Source of the DNA: Flammeovirgaceae bacterium
GTDB lineage: Bacteria > Bacteroidota > Bacteroidia > Cytophagales > Cyclobacteriaceae
Length of the DNA stretch: 64,000 nucleotides
Direction of reading: 5' to 3'
Assembly (NCBI GenBank): GCA_021299455.1
Contig: JAJTGQ010000033.1
Location: 1-64,000, forward strand
Shown here: piece after piece, positions 22,567-30,578 of the stretch
Layout of the letters: the number at the start of each line of letters is the position of its first letter
Position numbering within the stretch: position 1 is the stretch's first letter
Program-made: the position numbers and the translations under genes
The notes under the pieces: model-generated
Seen by the model: only the letters and a program-made list of their open reading frames with translations
The model's database searches: none
What the model was told of the DNA's origin: nothing

Positions 22567-24978
22567 ATGAGATACATTACGATCACAATTTTACTGCTGA
22601 GTTACCATGGTGTAAGCCATGCGCAACAACTGGTTAAAAAATACAGTTGGAAAACATCGGCTATGTTGGATGCTAAAATTGAATGGGTGGATATTGACAA
22701 CGACAGTCTATTGGATGTGCTGGTGTTGGCAAAAGACACAAACCAGAAATTGCAAATTCAAGCATACACAAATAAGCTCGATTCATTTCCTCGTAAAGCA
22801 ATCTCAGAATTGGACTTCACGTTGAATAGCTATTCGTTAATTGATATCAACAACGACAACAAAATCGATTTGATTCTAAACGGATCTAAAACAAATCACC
22901 AAACCGTACAACTAACCAATCAATCAAAATTTCAATTTACTTCTTCAAATGTACCAATTCCTTCATTGAAAATCACCCAGCAGGTTTGGGCCGATTTCAA
23001 CCTCGATGGAAAAATGGACTGGGCAATTGGCGGGGCAAACTTTTTGAAAATATTCCAGGCAACTGCATCGGGCTATGTATTAAAGTTGGATAGCACAGAC
23101 ATCAAAGTTTCTTCTATTCTGCCTATGGATGTGTCGAAGGATGGAAAAATCGATTTGATCATCTCAGGAAGTAGGCAAGGCAAAGAATTTATGGCGATAG
23201 TGCAAAATAATGATTCCTTCAAATTTGAATTCATCCCTATTTTTTCCGGCATCGATGGAAACCTGGAGAGCGGTGATTTAAACAATGACGGTTTTTTTGA
23301 TGTAGTGTGCAGTAGTGAAAATCAATTGAAATTTTTCACTAACAACACGGTTAGGCTTAGCCCAACAGATTCTGTTTTTGGTTATCGAAAAGGAGAATTG
23401 ACGGTAGCTAATTTCGACTCCGATAGCTTGGTAGGACTTTCTTTCAATGGAAGAACTAGTGGAGGTGCTCGCACGAATTTCATTCGGGGTGGAACCGGAG
23501 CATCCACCTACTTGGACTCTGTTCAATTGAGTACCCAACGATGGGGAGACTACGACCGAGATGGAGATCTAGATTTGTTGCAAGTGCGAGACTCCGCTGG
23601 CTATCAGGTATTCCAGGTGTTAGAGAATACAACAACAAGGATAAACAAAAGACCGCCTGCACCGGATAGCTATTTTATTGTCAGCGTTCTCAACAAAACA
23701 ATTATTTATTGGTCGCCTGAGGCATTCGATGACCATACCCCTACCAAATCCATCACTTATGATCTGCAGTTGGTTTCAGGTGGCAAAACAATTATCAATC
23801 CCTCCTTTGATCTCAAGTCTAAACAGCGCTTGACACCTTCGCACGGAAATCAATCTAGCCGAAATGCCGTCATTGCACGCAATTTAGAAGTAGATTTTGG
23901 AAGCTATCTCCAATCGGTAGATAACGCGTTTGTTGGTAGTAACAAGATATTAGTGTGCAGTGGTGGAGTTGGAAGCGGTGGTTTCCCAGCGTGCCAGGAA
24001 ACAGTAGTGGAGAACAAGCAGTTGTGTAGAGGATCGATCGAGAAAATCATTACGTCCGAACCGGCACAGTGGTTTTCATTTAGAAGAGGATACTTGGGAC
24101 TGCAATTTCAAACCGTGCCACCAGGCCTTACTTTTCTCGTTGATCAACCGGATACGCTTGTAGCCGTAATCCCGCAAAACGGTGCTCAATGTGCAAAGGT
24201 CCATGCCTATATCATACAAGTAAACGAACCGCAAAAACAAGAAGCGGTAAGCAAATTCGTATGCTTCAATTCAACAATTAAACTGGGTATTTCCCCTGGC
24301 TGGCAAACGGTAAAGTGGACTTTTGGAGATGACACATCCAACAAAGATACAGTCACCATCACCGTCAAAAAGGATTTGCTGGCAACCGTTGAAACGACAG
24401 CCAACAACAGTGTGTGCAAATACAAAAAAATATTCAGTATAAAGATTAGTGACGTTGTCCTGCGATTAGATAACGATCAGTACGTAATCATGCAGGGCGA
24501 AAGTGCGCAATTAAACGCCAGCGGAGGCGAGAAATATGAATGGTTGCCGAATATTGCATTGAGTAATAATAAGATCGCCAATCCGGTCGCCTCCCCTCTT
24601 CAAACCACGCTATACGAGGTCATCGCCAGCGATTCCATTGGTTGCGTAAACAAGGCAACCGTAAAAGTTGAAGTCATCAACACAGGTTTCGTGCCGACCA
24701 TGTTTACACCCAATGGAGACGGTAAAAACGATGACTACAAAATTCTAGGTTTAAACGGAGCTTCTGAATTCGAGTTTATCATCTACAATCGAGAGGGAAA
24801 CATTGTGTATGAAACAACCAATTGGCAGACCGCCTCCAGTGTTGGCTGGAACGGACAAAAAGCGGGAGTCAATCAACCCAGTGGGTTGTATTACTGGAAA
24901 ATTAACGGAAAGCAGCCTAACGACCAGGCACTTTTGTTAAATGGAAAAAATTCAGGTTCCGTCCTATTAATTCGCTAG
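22567..24978 (+). CDS. T9SS type-B sorted FG-GAP/VCBS repeat adhesin
   Basis: Secreted cell-surface protein of 803 residues. Seen: a signal peptide (GVSHA/QQ), six Asp-rich FG-GAP/VCBS blades in the first 330 residues with DxDxDxxxD-type calcium loops (DIDNDSLLD, DINNDNKID, DFNLDGKMD, DVSKDGKID, DLNNDGFFD, DYDRDGDLD), a cysteine-containing middle part, a PKD/Ig-like segment (about 610-700), and a C-terminal gliding-associated domain starting FTPNGDGKNDDYKI and ending NSGSVLLIR. That C-terminal domain is the type-B signal for the type IX secretion system. It starts 8 bases after the lipoprotein gene and is followed by its likely outer-membrane anchor. Confidence 0.9.
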   Translation: MRYITITILLLSYHGVSHAQQLVKKYSWKTSAMLDAKIEWVDIDNDSLLDVLVLAKDTNQKLQIQAYTNKLDSFPRKAISELDFTLNSYSLIDINNDNKIDLILNGSKTNHQTVQLTNQSKFQFTSSNVPIPSLKITQQVWADFNLDGKMDWAIGGANFLKIFQATASGYVLKLDSTDIKVSSILPMDVSKDGKIDLIISGSRQGKEFMAIVQNNDSFKFEFIPIFSGIDGNLESGDLNNDGFFDVVCSSENQLKFFTNNTVRLSPTDSVFGYRKGELTVANFDSDSLVGLSFNGRTSGGARTNFIRGGTGASTYLDSVQLSTQRWGDYDRDGDLDLLQVRDSAGYQVFQVLENTTTRINKRPPAPDSYFIVSVLNKTIIYWSPEAFDDHTPTKSITYDLQLVSGGKTIINPSFDLKSKQRLTPSHGNQSSRNAVIARNLEVDFGSYLQSVDNAFVGSNKILVCSGGVGSGGFPACQETVVENKQLCRGSIEKIITSEPAQWFSFRRGYLGLQFQTVPPGLTFLVDQPDTLVAVIPQNGAQCAKVHAYIIQVNEPQKQEAVSKFVCFNSTIKLGISPGWQTVKWTFGDDTSNKDTVTITVKKDLLATVETTANNSVCKYKKIFSIKISDVVLRLDNDQYVIMQGESAQLNASGGEKYEWLPNIALSNNKIANPVASPLQTTLYEVIASDSIGCVNKATVKVEVINTGFVPTMFTPNGDGKNDDYKILGLNGASEFEFIIYNREGNIVYETTNWQTASSVGWNGQKAGVNQPSGLYYWKINGKQPNDQALLLNGKNSGSVLLIR

Positions 24979-24982
24979 TCGG

Positions 24983-26539
24983 GTGAAGAAGCTACGCGGA
25001 TTAATTGCGACTATTTTGATTGGCCTGTTTTCGCCATCCCACGCTCAGTATTTTCAATTCAGTCAATACAATTTTTCGCAGCAGCGAATCAATCCCGCGC
25101 TGGTAGGAAATACCCGTCATACAACTGTATCACTACTGAGTCGAACTCAAAAAACAGGCGGTGATTTTAACATCATGAGCAATTTTCTTTCAGCTACCTA
25201 CCCGTTGTTAAATAGCAGCACCGGAAAACCCTGGTCCGGGATTGGAATAACGGTGATGGACGACCGCTCAGGAGGAATTTTTAAAACGCAAGAAGCTGCA
25301 CTCAGCTATGCATTGCACCTGCGTATCGATCGATTTCAATCACTGTCATTAGGATTTAAAGGAGTATTCCAAACCAAGAGTATTAGTTTGGATGGATACA
25401 ATACGAGCCGGCAGTATGTGCCAGACCGAGGGTTTAGCAACTCCATCGCCAATGGAGAAAATATTGCCGAGCTGAGAGAAACCTATCATACTTTTAGCGC
25501 TGGTCTGTACTGGCAACGGGTAGACCGAAAAGAAATGAAGATTGCCTATTGGGGAGTTTCGCTATTTGATTTCAACAAGCCCAAGGACAACTTTTTGGGC
25601 TCAACCAATAATCTCTCTTCCACGCTAATTGCAGAGGGCGGTTTTCGGGTCTATCAGCAACGTGAACTCTCCGTTTTTCCGGAAGTACTTGTCACGAGCA
25701 ACAGCGGAAATGTAACCATTAATACTGGCCTAAGATTTCAATACGAAATCAAACCGATGCCCAACCAAGCATCGTCAGCACGAATCGATGTTCTAACGAA
25801 ATATGTGCCCGGTAGATCAGGCATTGTCGGCATTCAATTTCATCGGGAAAATTTTTCGTTTGGCGCCAGTTATGATTTTCCATTTATGGTAAGTAACACC
25901 GGCAACCTAGGCGCGTTGGAGGTTGGTTTAGAAGTAAGAAAATTGATTTCTACACGGAATGAAAAATATAGAGCCAAGAGAGCAAAAGAAATCGAGGCCA
26001 GAAAAAAAGCAACAAAAGCGATTGCGTTAAAAAATAGTGCAAAAAACAAAACTTTGGATTCACTAAAGGCAATCTCAGTCGAAAACCGTATGACAGATTC
26101 CACAAGCATCAAAAAATTGATTGTCGTTCAACAATTTGATAGCACAAAATTGAATTACGAAGCAAATGCCGGAAAGTTAAATCAAGAACCCTATCTAGTT
26201 GAGAAAATTACCTTACGGTTTCAGTTTAAATTCAATAGTGCAGACCTTGACAATGATTCCGAAGATTTCCTTAACGAATTAAGCAAAACTCTAGAAACTG
26301 ACCCCCGACTTCAAATAAAAATCATAGGCCACACGGATAATGTGGGATCCCATAAGTTCAACGAACACCTTTCATTAAAAAGGGCAGAAATTGTACAGAA
26401 GTTCTTAACCACACGGGGCCTCAGTCAATCGCGCGTTACAGCGGAAGGAAAAGGCATGAGTCAGCCACTGACCGAAAATGAAACGGAAAAGGGCAGAGCC
26501 GCCAATCGAAGAGTAGAGATACTCTTGTTCAGAAATTAG
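24983..26539 (+). CDS. PorP/SprF-like outer membrane protein fused to an OmpA C-terminal domain
   Basis: Outer-membrane protein of 518 residues with a GTG start four bases behind the adhesin stop. Seen: a signal peptide (SPSHA/QYF), a PorP/SprF barrel region with the family opening FSQYNFSQQRINPALVGNTR and repeated strands (about 20-320), an Ala/Lys-rich linker (KRAKEIEARKKATKAIALK), and a C-terminal OmpA domain (about 405-518) with FQFKFNSADLD, IIGHTDNVGSHKFNEHLS, LSLKRAEIVQKFL and RAANRRVEIL. The residues of the TD-x-x-x-s and R-x-x-R motifs that bind meso-diaminopimelate are present. PorP/SprF usually anchors SprB-type adhesins. The OmpA part would tie the anchor to peptidoglycan in one polypeptide. 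Confidence 0.88.
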   Translation: MKKLRGLIATILIGLFSPSHAQYFQFSQYNFSQQRINPALVGNTRHTTVSLLSRTQKTGGDFNIMSNFLSATYPLLNSSTGKPWSGIGITVMDDRSGGIFKTQEAALSYALHLRIDRFQSLSLGFKGVFQTKSISLDGYNTSRQYVPDRGFSNSIANGENIAELRETYHTFSAGLYWQRVDRKEMKIAYWGVSLFDFNKPKDNFLGSTNNLSSTLIAEGGFRVYQQRELSVFPEVLVTSNSGNVTINTGLRFQYEIKPMPNQASSARIDVLTKYVPGRSGIVGIQFHRENFSFGASYDFPFMVSNTGNLGALEVGLEVRKLISTRNEKYRAKRAKEIEARKKATKAIALKNSAKNKTLDSLKAISVENRMTDSTSIKKLIVVQQFDSTKLNYEANAGKLNQEPYLVEKITLRFQFKFNSADLDNDSEDFLNELSKTLETDPRLQIKIIGHTDNVGSHKFNEHLSLKRAEIVQKFLTTRGLSQSRVTAEGKGMSQPLTENETEKGRAANRRVEILLFRN

Positions 26540-26635
26540 TTAGGAATCTACCTTATTAATCCTGCCAATCACGAGGAACACTTTTCTTTTGCGACCAGCT
26601 TCAGCCAGAAAGTCATCTAATGGGCTTGTTATCAT
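26540..26635 (-). CDS. Small hypothetical ORF (31 aa)
   Basis: A minus-strand ATG frame of 31 residues (MITSPLDDFLAEAGRKRKV then FLVIGRINKVDS) fills much of the gap between the PorP-OmpA and DUF4249 genes. It has a plausible start but no Shine-Dalgarno, promoter or recognised family. It abuts the upstream stop codon tail to tail. It may be chance. Confidence 0.2.
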   Translation of the reverse strand: MITSPLDDFLAEAGRKRKVFLVIGRINKVDS

Positions 26636-26671
26636 CCGTGCAAAATTTGCTAACTTTCGTAAATACGAAGA

Positions 26672-27796
26672 ATGAGGAAGTCGATTTCATTTATCCTGCT
26701 TTTGCTGGTTCTTGATTCCTGTGTAGAGCGTTTTGAATTTTCAGGCGCCCAAGGTAAGCCTGTTGAGATTGTGGTTGATGGCGTAATCACGGATGAACCC
26801 GGACCCTATACTGTAAAGTTATCGCGAACAATACAGGTTGGCTCCACAATTGGAGGATTAACGATATCGAACGCGAAAATCACAGTGTTTAGTGACGAGG
26901 GTGAATCAGAAATTATGGGCGAGACCAGCCTCTCAGGCACTTACAAAACCAGCGCTACTGGCATTCGTGGAGTCGTTGGGCGAGAATATTGGATAAAAAT
27001 TGAACTGCCAGATGGAAGAGTATTTGAATCACTCCCTGATAAAATGGATCCAACCGGGCAAATCGATAGCGTGTATTATCAATTTGAAACATCTGTTGCT
27101 CAAAACGGAAGTAAGAGTTACGGATTTCGAATTTTTCTTGATTCTCGAATTACTCGAAAAGAAAATAGCTTCACTCGGTGGAGGTTTGACGGTGTTTATG
27201 GCGTAAAAACTCTGCCAGAGTTAAACCCGGTTCCAGGACCATCTGCTGACCTTTGCGCTACTCTTCCTTTGCCGTGCAGCGGATACGCAAAAAACGACAA
27301 TGGCAAATTAATCGCAATCGGAAAATGTACTTGTTGCGATTGTTGGGCTAATCAATTTGAAAAGAAACCAACGGTCATTGATAATCGATCAGCAAGTGAG
27401 ATAAAAGGGCTACAAGTTGGTTTTGTACCAGTAAACTATTACACGTTTCAAGACAAATATCGTGTGACAGTAACTCAAATGAGCCTATCGGAAAAAGCGT
27501 ATCAGTATTGGCTGACTTTCAAAGAACAAAAAGAAGGCGCCACGAGTTTGTTTCAACCTCCATATGGTAAAACGGAGTCAAATCTTTTCAAGCCATCAAC
27601 GAGCGGTAAAGTCGTTGGTATCTTTCATGCCTCGGCCATTGTTAAAAGAAAAATATTTATCAAAAAGGAAACAAACAACGCTTATTTGCTGGCTGAAGTG
27701 CCGCTAAACTGTGATGGACGATTTGGCCCAGCTGGGCAAAGTTGTCTCTTTACTTTTCCAGGATCAACCAATCAAAAGCCTGATGACTGGGACTAA
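26672..27796 (+). CDS. DUF4249 family lipoprotein
   Basis: Exported lipoprotein of 374 residues (Cys at residue 17, LDSC). Seen: the DUF4249 opening VEIVVDGVITDEPGPYTVKL (residues 31-50), a first beta domain with SGTYKTSATGIRGVVGREY, then the second half TQMSLSEKAYQYW. In Bacteroidota this family commonly accompanies a TonB-dependent receptor as an outer-membrane partner, but none is adjacent here. Unusual for the family is a cysteine-dense stretch of about 40 residues (CATLPLPCSGY and GKCTCCDCWAN), suggesting disulfides or metal binding. It shares the strand of the surface module but is separated by 132 bases. Its stop overlaps moaC by four bases. Confidence 0.85.
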   Translation: MRKSISFILLLLVLDSCVERFEFSGAQGKPVEIVVDGVITDEPGPYTVKLSRTIQVGSTIGGLTISNAKITVFSDEGESEIMGETSLSGTYKTSATGIRGVVGREYWIKIELPDGRVFESLPDKMDPTGQIDSVYYQFETSVAQNGSKSYGFRIFLDSRITRKENSFTRWRFDGVYGVKTLPELNPVPGPSADLCATLPLPCSGYAKNDNGKLIAIGKCTCCDCWANQFEKKPTVIDNRSASEIKGLQVGFVPVNYYTFQDKYRVTVTQMSLSEKAYQYWLTFKEQKEGATSLFQPPYGKTESNLFKPSTSGKVVGIFHASAIVKRKIFIKKETNNAYLLAEVPLNCDGRFGPAGQSCLFTFPGSTNQKPDDWD

Positions 27797-28272
27797 TCCT
27801 TTAGTTTATAGTTCTTCTTTCCACCCTTCTTCTCCATCAACTTCACTTCTTCGATTACAATGTCATGTGACAACGCTTTGCACATATCGTACACCGTTAG
27901 TGCAGCAATTGAAGCAGCTGTCAGCGCTTCCATCTCTACACCGGTCTTGCCGGTCACCCTGGCAGTCGCGTCAATGATCACTTTTTCCTTCTTAGGAGTA
28001 ATGATGATTTGAACATCCTCGAGCCCGAGTGGATGGCAAAAAGGAATTAATTCAGAAGTCTTCTTGGCTCCCATAACGCCCGCAATAATGGCCGTTTGAA
28101 ACACCGGCCCTTTTTTCGTAATCAGTTCGTCATCTTGCAACAGCAACATGATTTCCTTTCCCAAAAAAACAACCGCTTGCGCTTTCGCTATACGATGTGT
28201 CACTTTCTTATCAGAAACATCCACCATTTGAGGATTGCCAGATGCGTGGATATGTGTAAATTTATTTTTCAT
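27793..28272 (-). CDS. moaC: Cyclic pyranopterin monophosphate synthase MoaC
   Basis: Second enzyme of molybdenum cofactor synthesis, converting the MoaA product to cPMP. Seen in 159 residues: MVDVSDKKVTHRIAKA at the start, GAKKTSELIPFCHPLGLEDV with the conserved CHPL, and the C-terminal GVEMEALTAASIAALTVYDM, which is diagnostic. The last residues (KKGGKKNYKL) carry the KSGGK-like signature. It is divergent from moeA, with only 21 bases between the start codons, so the two share a compact promoter region. It is separated from moaA-moaD-moaE by the surface module. Confidence 0.95.
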   Translation of the reverse strand: MKNKFTHIHASGNPQMVDVSDKKVTHRIAKAQAVVFLGKEIMLLLQDDELITKKGPVFQTAIIAGVMGAKKTSELIPFCHPLGLEDVQIIITPKKEKVIIDATARVTGKTGVEMEALTAASIAALTVYDMCKALSHDIVIEEVKLMEKKGGKKNYKLKD

Positions 28273-28293
28273 CTAGCCTAAAATTACTAAAAC

Positions 28294-29484
28294 ATGGTCA
28301 GTGTACAGGAAGCTACTTCCATAATTCTTTCCAATCTTTTTCAACCGAAAACAAGCAAAGTCAGCCTAAATGAGTGTCTGGGCAAAATTTTAGCAGAGCC
28401 AATCTTAGCCGATCGCGACTTCCCTCCTTTTGATCGCGCCACCATGGATGGCATTGCGCTGGCTTTTGATTCCTACAAACAAGGTCAGACAAATTTTAAA
28501 ATTGAATCCATTCAAGCTGCGGGTGAATTTCAAAAAAAACTAAATAGCAATTCGGGATGCATTGAAATCATGACCGGTGCAACGTTGCCCGAGGGAACTG
28601 ATACAATCATTTCTTACGAGCAGCTGGAAATCACCAAGGAGCACGCAACCATTGTTACTAAGCAAGTAGTCAAAGGACAGAACATCCACCTTCAGGGAAG
28701 CGATGTAAAGAAAGACCAACTTCTTCTAAAGGTTGGCACATTAATCTCGCCATCAGAAATAGCGCTACTGGCATCCATTGGAAAAACTTCCGTGTTAGTA
28801 TTTAGTGCACCAAAATTTGTTATCATCTCAACAGGCAATGAGTTAGTGGACATCGATCAAATTCCATTACCCTTTCAAATACGGAAATCAAATAGCTACG
28901 CGCTGCAGGCTGCTCTTGCCGAATTAGGGATTGCGTCACAATTGCTCCATTTGCCCGATAATCAGGATCAACTACAAATAGATATCAAGCAAGCTCTCCT
29001 TGATTTTGACGTACTTCTTTTATCCGGTGGTGTTTCAAAAGGGAAATTTGACTTTGTTCCCTCGGTTTTAGAATCGTTGGGCGTTCACAAACTTTTCCAT
29101 CAAGTAAGTCAGAAACCCGGCAAGCCTATGTGGGCTGGCTCGCTTGGAAATAAGTTTGTGTTTGCGTTGCCCGGTAATCCTGTCTCTACGTTCTCATGCT
29201 TCCACCGTTATGTGAAGCCCTGGCTTTTACGCAGTATGGGAACAAAGCCCATCACATCCAAAGCGATCTTGAGTAAAAGCTTTTCATTTAAAGGAGATCT
29301 AACTTATTTTTTGCAAGTGAAATTAGCCAATATAGAGGGTTATTTAATGGCAGAGCCTATCGTTGGCGGTGGTTCGGGTGATTTTGTAAGCTTAAAAGAA
29401 GTAGATGGTTTTTTGGAGTTGCCGAGAGATAAAAGTGAGTTTAAAATGGGAGAAGCCTATCTATTGGTTTCGTTTAGAGCATAA
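28294..29484 (+). CDS. moeA: Molybdopterin molybdenumtransferase MoeA
   Basis: Cytoplasmic enzyme that inserts molybdate into adenylylated molybdopterin. Seen in 396 residues: FPPFDRATMDGIAL at the N-terminus (the DRS/T-MDG-like motif), EIMTGATLPEGTDTII, ISTGNELVDI, LLLSGGVSKGKFDFVP, QKPGKPMWAG and FALPGNPVSTFSCF in the MoCF/MogA-like domain, and a C-terminal beta-barrel domain (about 320-396). Length is normal. MogA/MoaB, MobA and molybdate uptake genes are absent from the window. Confidence 0.94.
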   Translation: MVSVQEATSIILSNLFQPKTSKVSLNECLGKILAEPILADRDFPPFDRATMDGIALAFDSYKQGQTNFKIESIQAAGEFQKKLNSNSGCIEIMTGATLPEGTDTIISYEQLEITKEHATIVTKQVVKGQNIHLQGSDVKKDQLLLKVGTLISPSEIALLASIGKTSVLVFSAPKFVIISTGNELVDIDQIPLPFQIRKSNSYALQAALAELGIASQLLHLPDNQDQLQIDIKQALLDFDVLLLSGGVSKGKFDFVPSVLESLGVHKLFHQVSQKPGKPMWAGSLGNKFVFALPGNPVSTFSCFHRYVKPWLLRSMGTKPITSKAILSKSFSFKGDLTYFLQVKLANIEGYLMAEPIVGGGSGDFVSLKEVDGFLELPRDKSEFKMGEAYLLVSFRA

Positions 29485-29801
29485 AATAAATCTGTATTTA
29501 ATTGACTAATTTTGGATGATGAATGGCAAACAAATTTAAGCCTGGTTTCTGGCAGACAATCAAGCCATGAAAAACCTATTGAGCGATCAGAATTTTTTGT
29601 TCGATTATCCGGAAGTAGTTGAAAATCCCTTTCAAGAAATTCGCAGACTTCGCATCGAGAAAATAGGGCGCGGAATACCCACTAAAGTCATCCTTCAAAA
29701 CAAATGATTTCCAAGTTTGGATTTTCTATCCAAAGAGCTGCTGAACATCCAAATTGTAGCATTGCCAAATACTTCCATCAGAAGATAACAGAATTCGCTT
29801 C
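29485..29801. other. Gene-poor gap between moeA and higA
   Basis: About 300 bases without a confident gene. They contain two small plus-strand frames, of 46 and 33 codons, that overlap as ATGA (listed separately). No hairpin terminator follows moeA, and no repeat or promoter box was recognised. Confidence 0.5.
29567..29707 (+). CDS. Small hypothetical ORF (46 aa)
   Basis: An ATG frame of 46 codons (starts MKNLLSDQNFLFDY, ends PTKVILQNK) with reasonable composition. The same frame reads open upstream to a TAA around 29530 without another start. It overlaps the next small frame as ATGA, which can couple translation. I do not recognise it. It may be the remnant of a longer gene next to the higBA locus. 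Confidence 0.3.
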   Translation: MKNLLSDQNFLFDYPEVVENPFQEIRRLRIEKIGRGIPTKVILQNK

Positions 29802-29805
29802 CTAA
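29704..29805 (+). CDS. Small hypothetical ORF (33 aa)
   Basis: A frame of 33 codons (starts MISKFGFSIQRAAEHPNCS) begins inside the stop of the preceding small ORF and ends overlapping the higA stop by four bases, tail to tail. The same four-base convergent overlap occurs at three surer gene pairs in this window, a weak argument that it is a real gene. No family is recognised. Confidence 0.25.
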   Translation: MISKFGFSIQRAAEHPNCSIAKYFHQKITEFAS

Positions 29806-30182
29806 GCCGCCTTCAATTTTACTTCCTTAATCAACACTTCCGCAGGAAGATGCAGTAAGGTGCTTAGATTTCTGATCATCCTCAATGACAGGGCAATCTT
29901 GTGACTCAAAACTTTAGAAACAGTTCCCTTATCACCAATTGCAGCAATGAGATCATTTTGGGTCAATCCCAAATCGTCCATTCTAATCTTGATTGCCTCA
30001 ATCGGATCTGGTGACTCAAAAGGATAGTGCTCATCCTCATAGCGCTCTACTAAAACCAAAAGCAGTTTAAGCTCTCTTCCTTGATCAGTCTTCTGCCCTG
30101 GGTTCATGTCCATTAATTCGTCAACACGGGCTAAAGCCGACTCATAATCTCTTTTACTTTCCAATACCAACCACTTTTTCAT
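29802..30182 (-). CDS. higA: HigA-type antitoxin (HTH XRE family)
   Basis: Antitoxin and DNA-binding autorepressor of a type II pair. Seen in 126 residues: an N-terminal helical region (KRDYESALARVDELMDMNPG) and a C-terminal helix-turn-helix domain (about residues 64-120) with IRMDDLGLTQNDLIAAIGDK, GTVSKVLSHKIALSLRMIRN and LSTLLHLPAEVL. This size and pattern are typical of HigA partners of HigB. It starts three bases behind the higB stop, so it is translated from the toxin mRNA. A palindrome upstream of higB is its probable operator. Confidence 0.88.
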   Translation of the reverse strand: MKKWLVLESKRDYESALARVDELMDMNPGQKTDQGRELKLLLVLVERYEDEHYPFESPDPIEAIKIRMDDLGLTQNDLIAAIGDKGTVSKVLSHKIALSLRMIRNLSTLLHLPAEVLIKEVKLKAA

Positions 30183-30185
30183 ATC

Positions 30186-30479
30186 CTATCTTTTTAAAAC
30201 ATCCAAACTATCATATTCAGCATGCGTCCCTATCCACTTTACCTGTATCGACTTATACCGAAAACTAAATCTCCCGATCAGTCTATACTTATTTCCTTTG
30301 ATGTTAAAAACTACCCGCTCGTCTCCTACCCAATCAGCCGAGGGATAGGCGAGCCTTACTTCATTGAAATTTCGCCACTCCGCCTTTCGGCATACTTTAT
30401 ACCAAGTTTCAAGTGGTTCGCGTGCATCGGAGTAGATTTGATAAAACTCAACGAGTGTCTTTCTGCTAACAACATTCAC
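30186..30479 (-). CDS. higB: HigB-type mRNA interferase toxin
   Basis: Ribosome-dependent or free mRNA endonuclease toxin of the HigB/RelE superfamily. Seen in 97 residues: NVVSRKTLVEFYQIYSDARE, LETWYKVCRKAEWRNFNEVR, YPSADWVGDERVVFNIKGNK and WIGTHAEYDSLDV, which is the full HigB signature order including the FNIKGNKYRL core and the C-terminal HAEYD. The toxin precedes the antitoxin, the usual higBA order and the reverse of most type II systems. The start is well fixed by the family N-terminus. Confidence 0.93.
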   Translation of the reverse strand: MNVVSRKTLVEFYQIYSDAREPLETWYKVCRKAEWRNFNEVRLAYPSADWVGDERVVFNIKGNKYRLIGRFSFRYKSIQVKWIGTHAEYDSLDVLKR

Positions 30480-30493
30480 TTTTCAAAATAAAG

Positions 30494-30520
30494 AAATAGT
30501 TGGCTTTTTACCAACTATTT
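30494..30520. promoter_or_regulatory. Inverted repeat, probable HigA operator
   Basis: Perfect 10-bp arms AAATAGTTGG and CCAACTATTT flank a 7-base AT-rich loop. The site starts 14 bases upstream of the higB ATG, where an autoregulatory operator is expected. A rho-independent terminator is less likely because it lies upstream of both flanking genes (higB and ffh). Confidence 0.55.
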
Positions 30521-30547
30521 TCATTTCTCTTATAGGAAATTAGCGAT

Positions 30548-30555
30548 TACCTTTG
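30548..30555 (+). promoter_or_regulatory. ffh -7 promoter box
   Basis: TACCTTTG matches TAnnTTTG exactly, 23 bases before the ffh ATG. The expected -33 region has only a partial TTTC. Confidence 0.45.
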
Positions 30556-30578
30556 CATCCTAATTTTTCAACAAACCC

